In this document: piece by piece, positions 26,226 through 36,470 of the stretch
How positions within the stretch are numbered: the first letter of the stretch is position 1
Layout: every line of letters begins with the position of its first letter
NCBI RefSeq assembly: GCF_018413605.1
Contig: NZ_JAHCDN010000001.1
Coordinates: forward strand, 1,364,001-1,428,000
Direction of reading: 5' to 3'
Length of the DNA: 64,000 nucleotides
Source: Variovorax sp. PCZ-1
GTDB lineage: Bacteria; Pseudomonadota; Gammaproteobacteria; Burkholderiales; Burkholderiaceae_C
Notes under the pieces: model-generated
Databases searched by the model: none
What the model was told of the DNA's origin: nothing
The model's input: only the letters and a program-made list of their open reading frames with translations
Made by a program: the position numbers and the translations under genes

Positions 26226-29200
26226 GTGCGTCTTAATTCGATCAAGCTTTCTGGTTTCAAATCCTTCGCGGAGCCCACCAATTTTCTTCTGCCAGGCCAA
26301 CTCGTTGGCGTGGTGGGGCCCAATGGTTGCGGCAAATCCAACATCATGGACGCGGTGCGCTGGGTGCTGGGCGAGAGCCGGGCATCTGAGCTGCGCGGCG
26401 AATCCATGCAGGACGTGATCTTTAACGGCACAACGACGCGCAAGGCCTCCAGCCGCTCCAGCGTGGAGCTGGTGTTTGACAATGCGGATCACCGCGCGGG
26501 CGGCCAATGGGGGCAGTTCACCGAGATTGCTGTCAAGCGTGTGCTCACGCGCGATGGCACATCCAGCTACTACATCAACAACCAACCCGTGCGCCGCCGC
26601 GATGTGCAGGATGTGTTCCTTGGCACGGGCTTGGGCCCTCGCGCTTACGCCATCATCGGCCAGGGCACGATCAGCCGCATCATTGAATCTCGCCCTGAAG
26701 AGCTGCGCCTGTTTTTGGAAGAGGCTGCGGGTGTCTCAAAATACAAAGAGCGCCGCCGTGAGACGGAAAACAGATTGACCGATACACGCGAGAACATGAC
26801 GCGTGTGGAAGACATTCTTCGTGAACTGAATGCGAATCTGGAAAAGCTGGAGAAGCAAGCTGAAGTAGCTCAAAAATACAAAGCGCTGCAAGAAGGCATC
26901 AGCCTCAAACAGCAGCAACTTTGGTTTTTGAAGCGTGCAGATGCTGAAGCCGAGCAAGGCAAGGTTGAAACCGATCGCCAAGCTGCTGTGAATGCGCTTG
27001 AATCGCGCATTGCAGATTTGCGCAAGATTGAAAGCGAGCTGGAGACGATTCGCCAAGCGCATTACGCAGCCGGCGACAGCGTGAACCAAGCGCAGGGCTT
27101 GCTCTATGAAGCCAGCGCTGAAGTGGGAAGACTCGAAGCTGAGATTCGCTTTGTAGTGGAAGGCCGTCAACGCATTGAATCGCGCTTGACACAGATCAAA
27201 GAGCAAGCGCTGATGTGGGCAACGCGCAAAGATGAGTCTGCCGCAGAGATCGAAACCCTGGCTGCGCAAGCCGCTGATGGCGACGAAAAATCTGCCTTAC
27301 TAGCCGCGCAATTTGAAGAGCAGGGCAATCGTCTGCCAGAGCTGGAAGAAGCTTTACGCGCTGCGCAAGGCAAGGCCAATGAGCAACGCAGCGCTGTGGC
27401 GCAAGTGCAGCAGCAAATTCAGGTACTCGCTGCCGATCAACGCAATATCGAAGAACAAAGCCGCAATCTCACGCTGCGCCGTGAGCGCTTGCATGCGGAT
27501 AAAAATGCACTGGCTTCTCCCGATGAGCAGCGGCTCGTGAACCTGACTGCACAGTTGGCTGCTGCGACGGAAAGCAAAGATGTGGCCGAAGCGCGCTTGC
27601 ATGAGCTGCAAGAAAGTTTGCCGCAGCTCGATGAAGACCGCCGCACCAAGCAAACCACGCTGAACCAAGAGTCTGCAAAAAATGCAGATTTATCAGCACG
27701 CAACGAGGCGCTGAAAGCCTTGCAAGACAAAGTCAAAACGGATGGCAAGCTCAAGCCTTGGCTGCAAAAGCATGGTTTGGATTCGCTGGCTGCTTTGTGG
27801 ACTAAGCTGCACATCGAGCAAGGTTGGGAGCAAGCTTTGGAAGCTGCGCTGCGCGAGCGCATGATGAGCTTGGAAGTGGGCAAGCTGGAGACGGTGCGTG
27901 CTTTTGCACAAGATGCGCCACCTGCAAAGCTCGCTTTTTATTCTGCGCCGCAAGCTGCGATCCCTGAAAAAGCTTCAGCGTTGCCGAAATTGGTCGACCT
28001 GCTGCGCGTGAACGATGCTGGTCTCAAAGCACTTCTGAGCAGCTGGTTGCATGGCTGCTACACCGCGCAGAGCGTGGAAGATGCCTTGGCTGCACGCGAG
28101 AAGCTGCAAGCTGGTGAAGTGATTTATGTCAAGAGTGGTCACTGCGTCAGCCCTTACAGCGTGAGCTTTTATGCGCAAGATTCAGAGCAAGCCGGCTTGC
28201 TCGCGCGGGCGCAAGAGATTGAAAATATTGAGAAGCAATTGCGCGCGCAAGCCTTCATCGTGGAAGAAAGCCGCAATGCACAACTCAAAGCCGATGCGCA
28301 ATACAACGATGCTTCTTCGCGCTTGGTGACTGCGCGGCGCGAAGCGGCAGAGGGCACACAGCGCGCGCATGAGTTGCAGGTGGAAACGCTAAGGCTCACG
28401 CAATTGGCCGAGCAAACCCGCGCACGCGCCCAGCAGCTCAGCGGTGATTTGCAAGAGGTGGACGATCAATTGCAAGATCTGCAAGAACGCAAAGCGGCTG
28501 CCGAAGCCAAGTTTGAAGAGCTGGACATGCAATTGGCGGACAGCCAAGAGCGGCATGCCCAACTCGATGAGCGTGTGATTGAATCGGAGCGCAAACTCTC
28601 AGAAGCGCGCGAGCAATTGCGTGGCTTGGAGCGCCAATCGCAAGAAGCCACATTCGCATTGCGCAGTTTGGAAGCGCGCAAAGGCGAGCTCTCCCGTGCG
28701 ATTGAAACAGCAACTCAACAAGCTGCTTCGTTGCAAGAGGAAAACACTCGCGCCGGCGATGAGCTGCAGCGCCTGTCTGATGTGGCTGCGCAAGCCGGCT
28801 TACAAAGCGCTTTGGCTGTGAAGATGCAGCGCGAAACCACACTTGGCGCTAAGCGCAGCGAGTATGACGATTTGACCTCCAAGCTGCGCGCTTCCGATGA
28901 GCGCCGCTTGCAACTCGAGCGTGAGCTCGATCCGCTGCGCCAGCGCATCACTGACTTTCAGCTCAAAGAGCAGGCCGCCCGCATTGGCTTGGAGCAATAC
29001 ACCCAGCACCTCACGGAAGCCAATGCCGATCTCGAAGCCTTGGCCAAGAGCATTACTGAAGGCAATGTGAAGCTCAGCGGTTTGCAGGGCAGCATCGATC
29101 AATTCCAACGCGACGTGAATGCGCTAGGCGCAGTGAACTTAGCTGCACTTGAAGAGCTCACAGCTTCACGCGAGCGCAAGACTTTCCTTGATGCGCAAAT

Positions 29201-29744
29201 GGCTGATCTGAACGAAGCCATCACCACACTGCAAGATGCCATCATCAAAATCGATGGCGAAACCCGCGAGCTGCTGCAAGGCACGTTCAACACCGTCAAC
29301 GAGCATTTCGGAAAAATGTTCCCCGAGCTCTTTGGCGGCGGCAATGCCAAGCTGATGATGACGGGCGATGAGATATTGGATTCTGGTGTGCAGGTGATGG
29401 CGCAGCCACCCGGCAAGAAAAATCAAACGATTCATTTGCTCTCCGGCGGAGAGAAAGCCCTCACGGCAATTGCCCTCGTGTTCGCCATCTTTATGCTCAA
29501 TCCGGCGCCTTTCTGTTTGCTCGATGAGGTGGATGCCCCGCTGGATGATGCTAATACTGAGCGCTACGCAAAACTCGTGGCTTCCATGAGCAAGAAAGGC
29601 ACGCAGTTCCTCTTCATCAGCCACAACAAGATCGCGATGGAAATGGCTGAGCAATTGATTGGTGTGACGATGCAGGAGCAGGGCGTTTCAAGGATTGTGG
29701 CGGTGGATATGGAAGCGGCCACCAAGATGGCGGAGTTGACTTGA
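26226..29744 (+). CDS. smc: Chromosome segregation protein SMC
   Basis: The SMC condensin ATPase, which compacts and organises the chromosome with ScpAB. The 1172 residues match the family. Walker A is VGPNGCGKSNIMDAVRWVLG near residues 29-48. Two long coiled coils flank a hinge near residues 500-650 (HGLDSLAALWTKLHIEQGWE). The C-terminal ATPase half has the LLSGGEKALTAIALVFAIF signature and Walker B CLLDEVDAPLDDAN. The GTG start at 26226 gives the conserved MRLNSIKLSGFKSFAEPT. zipA and ligA follow, the order typical of Burkholderiales. Confidence 0.97.
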   Translation: MRLNSIKLSGFKSFAEPTNFLLPGQLVGVVGPNGCGKSNIMDAVRWVLGESRASELRGESMQDVIFNGTTTRKASSRSSVELVFDNADHRAGGQWGQFTEIAVKRVLTRDGTSSYYINNQPVRRRDVQDVFLGTGLGPRAYAIIGQGTISRIIESRPEELRLFLEEAAGVSKYKERRRETENRLTDTRENMTRVEDILRELNANLEKLEKQAEVAQKYKALQEGISLKQQQLWFLKRADAEAEQGKVETDRQAAVNALESRIADLRKIESELETIRQAHYAAGDSVNQAQGLLYEASAEVGRLEAEIRFVVEGRQRIESRLTQIKEQALMWATRKDESAAEIETLAAQAADGDEKSALLAAQFEEQGNRLPELEEALRAAQGKANEQRSAVAQVQQQIQVLAADQRNIEEQSRNLTLRRERLHADKNALASPDEQRLVNLTAQLAAATESKDVAEARLHELQESLPQLDEDRRTKQTTLNQESAKNADLSARNEALKALQDKVKTDGKLKPWLQKHGLDSLAALWTKLHIEQGWEQALEAALRERMMSLEVGKLETVRAFAQDAPPAKLAFYSAPQAAIPEKASALPKLVDLLRVNDAGLKALLSSWLHGCYTAQSVEDALAAREKLQAGEVIYVKSGHCVSPYSVSFYAQDSEQAGLLARAQEIENIEKQLRAQAFIVEESRNAQLKADAQYNDASSRLVTARREAAEGTQRAHELQVETLRLTQLAEQTRARAQQLSGDLQEVDDQLQDLQERKAAAEAKFEELDMQLADSQERHAQLDERVIESERKLSEAREQLRGLERQSQEATFALRSLEARKGELSRAIETATQQAASLQEENTRAGDELQRLSDVAAQAGLQSALAVKMQRETTLGAKRSEYDDLTSKLRASDERRLQLERELDPLRQRITDFQLKEQAARIGLEQYTQHLTEANADLEALAKSITEGNVKLSGLQGSIDQFQRDVNALGAVNLAALEELTASRERKTFLDAQMADLNEAITTLQDAIIKIDGETRELLQGTFNTVNEHFGKMFPELFGGGNAKLMMTGDEILDSGVQVMAQPPGKKNQTIHLLSGGEKALTAIALVFAIFMLNPAPFCLLDEVDAPLDDANTERYAKLVASMSKKGTQFLFISHNKIAMEMAEQLIGVTMQEQGVSRIVAVDMEAATKMAELT

Positions 29745-30820
29745 ACAACTTGACTTTAGGTCTCGCGGTGCTCGGAGGCATTGTTCTTGCCGGTGTAGTA
29801 GCGCATAGCGCATGGTCTCAGCGGCGAAATGCACCTCGCGTGGCGCAACCAGAATCCGTGCCGCCGCAGACACCCGTGAATCCAGATCGTACCGAGCCTG
29901 GCTTTGATGCCGAAGGTTTTGAGCAGCCCTTGGCTTCCAAATTGAACAATGATTTCGAATCCAACCTGATTCCGCTTGGGGCCAATTGGGTGGTCGATAA
30001 AAAGCCTGCGCTGGATGCCTTGATCGATGCGATGGCAAAGATTTCCTTGGATGAGCCGGTATCTGGCGAAGCTGCTTTAGCGGCATTGCCAGCCACGCGG
30101 CGAGTGGGAAGCAAATCATTTGCGATTGAGGGTTTGAATTTGAATGCTGAGTGGGAAAACCCCCGCTCGGGTGAGCGCTACAGCGCTTTCCAAGCTGGCG
30201 TTCAGCTGGCCAGTCGCACAGGCGCTTTGAACGAGATCGAGTTTTCTGAATTCGTGCAAAAAGTGCAAGCTTTTGCTGATGTGTTTGGCGGCGAGGCAGA
30301 GTTTCCTGAAATGCATGATGAAGTGCTGCGCGCGCGTGAGCTCGATCAATTTGCCAGCAGCCATGATGCGCAACTGGGCTTCACCCTGCGCGCAAAAAAT
30401 GTGGCTTGGAGCACAGGCTATGTGCAGCAGCATGCTGCTCGCCAGGGCTTCGTTGCTGGCGCGATTGCTGGGCGAATGGTACTGCCAGCCACTGTACAAG
30501 GCATGCCCCCTATTTTGTCGCTCAATTTCGATACGCAAGCCGCGCTGTCAGACGATCCAGAGCAATCCGCTCTGCGTAGCTTGGATTTGGCTTTGGATGT
30601 ACCTCAAGTAGATCGCAGCGAGCGGCCTTATCCGCGCTTACGTGATGTGGCGATTGCATTGGCCGCGAGCATGGACGGCACCATTACCGACACCCAAGGC
30701 CGCATGATCACGCGCGATGCGATGGATGCGATTGGCTCGGAGCTGGAGCAGCTGTATGACACGCTGGAAAGCCGCGATCTGGCGGCTGGGTCGGCTCAGG
30801 CGCGGCGTTTGTTCAGCTGA
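29741..30820 (+). CDS. zipA: Cell division protein ZipA-like
   Basis: An inner membrane protein that anchors FtsZ at the division site. The 359 residues start with one membrane helix (LGLAVLGGIVLAGVVAHSAW), then a variable linker, then a C-terminal ZipA domain (about residues 215-345) with FTLRAKNVAWSTGYVQQHAA and LSLNFDTQAAL. The TTG start at 29741 overlaps the smc stop by four bases (TTGA), so translation is coupled. Position between smc and ligA supports the call; sequence similarity to enterobacterial ZipA is low, as is usual in betaproteobacteria. Confidence 0.85.
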   Translation: MNNLTLGLAVLGGIVLAGVVAHSAWSQRRNAPRVAQPESVPPQTPVNPDRTEPGFDAEGFEQPLASKLNNDFESNLIPLGANWVVDKKPALDALIDAMAKISLDEPVSGEAALAALPATRRVGSKSFAIEGLNLNAEWENPRSGERYSAFQAGVQLASRTGALNEIEFSEFVQKVQAFADVFGGEAEFPEMHDEVLRARELDQFASSHDAQLGFTLRAKNVAWSTGYVQQHAARQGFVAGAIAGRMVLPATVQGMPPILSLNFDTQAALSDDPEQSALRSLDLALDVPQVDRSERPYPRLRDVAIALAASMDGTITDTQGRMITRDAMDAIGSELEQLYDTLESRDLAAGSAQARRLFS

Positions 30821-33016
<2,196 letters not shown>

Positions 33017-33063
33017 CTGGAGAGCCAAGCTACGCCACTTCATGAGCGCCAAGTCATGAGTGC

Positions 33064-34887
33064 TTAGGCCGCATCGGTTTGTGAAGTGCTGGCGCGAAAC
33101 TGCAATGCAGCCAGTTTGGCGTAAACACCGGCCTGGGCGATGAGCGCTTCGTGTGTCCCGATCTCGACGAGCTGGCCCTTTTGGAGCACAGCAATTCGAT
33201 CTGCCTTTTGAATCGTTGCCAAGCGGTGCGCGATGACCAGTGTGGTGCGGCCTTGCATGGCGCGCTCCAAAGCGGCCTGCACCATCTGCTCACTTTGCGC
33301 GTCAAGCGCACTGGTGGCTTCGTCGAGCAGAAGGATGGGCGCGTTTTTGAGCATCGCGCGGGCGATGGCCAGGCGCTGGCGTTGGCCGCCAGACAGGCGC
33401 ACGCCGCGCTCGCCTAGGAAGGTGTCATAGCCTTCTGGGAGCTGGCGGATGAAATCATCGGCAAAGGCATCTTTGGCGGCTATTTTCACTTCTTCATCGC
33501 TGGCGTCAGGGCGGCCATAGCGGATGTTTTCGAGGGCACTGGCAGAAAAAATCACCGCGTCTTGGGGCACGACAGCTATTGAACTGCGCAGAGCTGTTAA
33601 GGAAAGCTCTTCAATGCGTGTGCCAAAAACCTCGATGCGCCCCTGCTGAGGTTCATAAAAGCGCTGGAGGAGTTGGAAGACGGTCGTCTTGCCTGCGCCG
33701 CTCTCGCCTACGAGGGCAAGGGTTTCACCGCGCTGCACTTTCAAGTTGAGCGCTTGCAGCGAAGCCTGTGCCGGGCGAGAAGGATAGTGAAACGTGGTCG
33801 CTATAAATTCAATAGCATTCTGCGCAGATTCCACGCCGTGGAAATCAATATTTAAGGGTTTATTTTGCTTGGAAACAATACGCTCAGGCGCATGCAAAAG
33901 CTCCATCAAACGCTCGGTCGCGCCCGCAGCGCGCAGCAAATCGCCATACACCTCACCGAGCACGGCAAATGCGCCGGCAAGGATGATCACATAGACCACA
34001 GTTTGTCCTAAGTGCCCAGCACTGATATAGCCTGCGACGACGGCCTGCGTGCCTTGAAACAAACCCCAGAGCAGGGCAGCAGAGGTGGCAATGATGATGA
34101 AGGCTACAAGGGCTGAACGCATCATCGAGCGGCGCACAGCGGTTTGGAAGGCGCGCTGGGTGGAGGCATCGAAGCGCGAGGATTCGCGGTTTTCAGCGGT
34201 GTAGCTTTGCACCACGGGAATCGCATTGAGCACTTCAGCGGCGATGGCGCTGGAATCGGCCACACGATCTTGGCTCGCGCGTGAGAGCTTGCGCACGCGC
34301 CTGCCCACCAGCAACACAGGCAGCACGATGAGCAGCAAAATACCGAGCACCGTGATCATGACTCTGGGATTGGTCCACACAAGCATCGCCAGCGCGCCAA
34401 TGCCCATCACCGCATTGCGCAGCCCCATAGAAAGCGAGGAGCCCACCACCGTTTGCACGAGCGTGGTGTCCGCTGTTAAGCGTGAGAGCACTTCGCCGGT
34501 TTGCGTTGTTTCAAAAAACTCTGGGCTTTGGCGCAGCACCTTCGCATAGACGGCGTTGCGCAAATCTGCGGTGATGCGCTCGCCCAGCCAGCTCACTGTG
34601 AAAAAGCGCGCAGCGCTAAAAAGCCCGAGCGCGACCGCGACTAAAAACAAATCGAAGAAATGGCCGCGCAACGCGAGCAATTGCGCGGCTTTGGTGGCAT
34701 CGGATGAGTTCGCCTTCAAACCGCCATCGATCAGTTCACGCAATGCAATGGGAAATGCCAAGGTTGCTGCAGCTGCAAGCACCAAGAAGAGCAGGGCTAA
34801 GGCGATTCGGCTGGAGTAAGGCTTGAGGAAAGGAACGAGGCCGCTCAGAGATTGTGGAGAACCCGTGGCTGGTGCTTTGTCGGGCAT
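33064..34887 (-). CDS. ABC transporter, fused permease and ATP-binding (MsbA-like exporter)
   Basis: A half-transporter of 607 residues expected to work as a homodimer in the inner membrane. Six hydrophobic helices fill residues 20-310 (for example SRIALALLFLVLAAAATLAF). The nucleotide-binding domain has Walker A ALVGESGAGKTTVFQLLQRF, signature VRLSGGQRQRLAIARAML and Walker B ILLLDEATSALD, followed by VIAHRLATI. The group resembles MsbA and other lipid or multidrug exporters; the substrate is unknown. The linker between the membrane and ATPase domains (about residues 343-363) contains an in-frame copy of the dispersed repeat. Confidence 0.9.
   Translation of the reverse strand: MPDKAPATGSPQSLSGLVPFLKPYSSRIALALLFLVLAAAATLAFPIALRELIDGGLKANSSDATKAAQLLALRGHFFDLFLVAVALGLFSAARFFTVSWLGERITADLRNAVYAKVLRQSPEFFETTQTGEVLSRLTADTTLVQTVVGSSLSMGLRNAVMGIGALAMLVWTNPRVMITVLGILLLIVLPVLLVGRRVRKLSRASQDRVADSSAIAAEVLNAIPVVQSYTAENRESSRFDASTQRAFQTAVRRSMMRSALVAFIIIATSAALLWGLFQGTQAVVAGYISAGHLGQTVVYVIILAGAFAVLGEVYGDLLRAAGATERLMELLHAPERIVSKQNKPLNIDFHGVESAQNAIEFIATTFHYPSRPAQASLQALNLKVQRGETLALVGESGAGKTTVFQLLQRFYEPQQGRIEVFGTRIEELSLTALRSSIAVVPQDAVIFSASALENIRYGRPDASDEEVKIAAKDAFADDFIRQLPEGYDTFLGERGVRLSGGQRQRLAIARAMLKNAPILLLDEATSALDAQSEQMVQAALERAMQGRTTLVIAHRLATIQKADRIAVLQKGQLVEIGTHEALIAQAGVYAKLAALQFRASTSQTDAA
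33798..33860 (+). repeat. Dispersed palindromic repeat (family A), in frame in the ABC exporter linker
   Basis: Reads GTCGCTATAAATTCAATAGC, ATTCTGCGCAGATTCCACGCC and GTGGAAATCAATATTTAAGG. The gene runs on the minus strand, so it is translated there as FHGVESAQNAIEFIA, the same frame as in parC and ligA. Confidence 0.75.
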
Positions 34888-34897
34888 AGGTATAACT

Positions 34898-34950
34898 CAG
34901 TATTTGATAGCGTGATGCGCATATTCTATGCCGGCGAGGTGCCAAAACGG
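34898..34950 (+). repeat. Dispersed palindromic repeat (family A), upstream of the ABC exporter
   Basis: Reads CAGTATTTGATAGCGTGATG, CGCATATTCTATGCC and GGCGAGGTGCCAAAACGG. It lies in the 94-base gap between the exporter start and the end of the next minus-strand gene. Confidence 0.7.
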
Positions 34951-34981
34951 CATCCAATGCCCTGCTATCGCGGCTGAGCTC

Positions 34982-35665
34982 TTAGCGCCGAAACAAAACA
35001 ATGATCAGGCTCGTAGCGAGCAGGGTGCAAGTTATTCCCAAGCCATACACCCAATTTTGTAGTTTTTCGTTGCGATGGTGTAGGCGAATAGCTGCCTCTT
35101 TCACACGCTGGAGTTTGGCGATTTGTTGCTTGAGATTGCTGCGCTCGCCACGTACGGATTCAAGCAAATTAAACAAGCTTTCGATTTGCTTTTTTTGTTC
35201 GGGCGCGGCAACGGGTGCTGGTGCGGCCACCACAGCGGGTTTGAATTCAGGGCGATCGATGCGAGCAACTCGCACCATTTCATCGAAACTGCCTGGCGTG
35301 GTGCTGCCGTAGAACACATCGGCCGCACTTTCGCTGTTAAAGCGAGAGTCGTCTAGCATTTGATCCAGGGCTGCGAATTGATCACTGCGACCAGACAGCT
35401 GCGCTTTCTTGGCCAGGGTAGGTTCTACCAAACGCACCATTCCGAGATTCACCAGCTCAATCAGCAAATCACTCACGTCGCCAAAACCTTTGAGCGTTTG
35501 GGTGTAGAGATTCACAGGCTGGCCACCATCGATAGCCAACAACAAAACCCTCAGGCGGCGTGGCATCTGGCGAGGATCACTTTTGACAATTTCATTGCCA
35601 CGATCCGTGCGAACAACCACATAGGTTCCAAGCAAAGCCAGCTCTGATTTGGTCATTAACGACAT
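34982..35665 (-). CDS. Hypothetical protein with coiled coil and C-terminal membrane anchor
   Basis: A 227-residue protein of unknown family. Residues 1-80 read like a small winged-helix domain (QMPRRLRVLLLAIDGGQPVN, then VSDLLIELVNLGMVRLVEPT). After a proline- and alanine-rich linker (VVAAPAPVAAPEQ), residues 160-205 form a coiled coil (LFNLLESVRGERSNLKQQIA). The end is a single hydrophobic helix (YGLGITCTLLATSLIIVLF) with a short basic tail, so it is tail-anchored. This layout suggests a signalling or scaffold protein. The 267 bases upstream, 35666-35932, are AT-rich and hold no gene; they probably contain its promoter. Confidence 0.65.
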   Translation of the reverse strand: MSLMTKSELALLGTYVVVRTDRGNEIVKSDPRQMPRRLRVLLLAIDGGQPVNLYTQTLKGFGDVSDLLIELVNLGMVRLVEPTLAKKAQLSGRSDQFAALDQMLDDSRFNSESAADVFYGSTTPGSFDEMVRVARIDRPEFKPAVVAAPAPVAAPEQKKQIESLFNLLESVRGERSNLKQQIAKLQRVKEAAIRLHHRNEKLQNWVYGLGITCTLLATSLIIVLFRR

Positions 35666-35932
35666 GAGTGAAAGCCTGAAGAATGGATGATGCAGCTATA
35701 TGTACATCCCATTATGAAGGAGTTTCTATTTGTAAAAAACAGTTTTCACTCAAAAATTTCGCAACATGTCTTTTTGATACACACTCCTGTGGATTGCGGG
35801 AGATCGCGTTACAAATCAATGAGATGTGAACTCAGATGGAAATGAAAACTTTAAATTGACAAATTCGAAAAAAGTCTATTAATGAGTCTTCTTTGAAATA
35901 TTGGCTGGCTGCGACCTAGGCGCCTCCATAAA

Positions 35933-36391
35933 TCAAGCCAATTCAGCAATCAACTCAATTTCCACGCAAGCGCCCAGCGGAATTTGTGCCACACCAAAAG
36001 CACTGCGGGCATGTGCACCCACTGCTGCGCCAAACAATTGCCCAAGCAGCTCGGAGCAGCCGTTGGTGACGATGTGTTGCTCGGTGAAATCAGGGGTGGA
36101 GTTGACCAAGCTCATCACTTTGACGATGCGTTTGATTGTGTTGAGATCACCAGAGGCTGAATGCAGAACAGCCATGAGCTGGATCGCGCAATTGCGAGCC
36201 GCAAGTTTGCCCTCTTCGGTGTTGATGTTTTTACCCAATTGGCCGACCCAAACCGCGCCATCTTTGCGCGCAATCTGGCCAGAGACGAAGATGAGCTTGC
36301 CAGTTTGCACGAAAGGCACATAAGCGGCAGCAGGCGCAGCCACAGGGGGCAATTCAATACCGAGTTCTTTGAGTTTGTCGTAAACGCTCAT
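35933..36391 (-). CDS. RidA family (YjgF/YER057c/UK114) protein
   Basis: A 152-residue RidA-like protein. RidA proteins deaminate reactive enamine or imine intermediates. The sequence has the longer N-terminus MSVYDKLKELGIELPPVAAP seen in the YjgF subgroup that carries YVPFVQTGKLIFVSGQIARK, with conserved NSTPDFTEQHIVTNGCSEL near the middle and a C-terminal RSAFGVAQIPLGACVEIELI. The arginine in HARSAFG matches the active-site arginine of the family. The start at 36391 follows a GGAG sequence. Its start codon shares bases with the longest possible start of the divergent comEC gene. Confidence 0.88.
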   Translation of the reverse strand: MSVYDKLKELGIELPPVAAPAAAYVPFVQTGKLIFVSGQIARKDGAVWVGQLGKNINTEEGKLAARNCAIQLMAVLHSASGDLNTIKRIVKVMSLVNSTPDFTEQHIVTNGCSELLGQLFGAAVGAHARSAFGVAQIPLGACVEIELIAELA

Positions 36392-36470
36392 GAGGGATGC
36401 TCCGTTGGATAATGAAACTGAAAAACAAAACCGCATCGTAGCGGAACAACATAACAACCCTAGCCCGCAA

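Noticed and set aside
29780-29825. GCCGGTGTAGTAGCGCATAGC in zipA as a repeat copy
   Set aside because: It encodes the membrane helix of ZipA; the match is short and no palindromic end is present.
33565-33600. GCTATTGAACTGCGCAGAGC in the ABC exporter as a further repeat copy
   Set aside because: It encodes the standard ABC sequence around SIAVVPQDAV and lacks the rest of the element.
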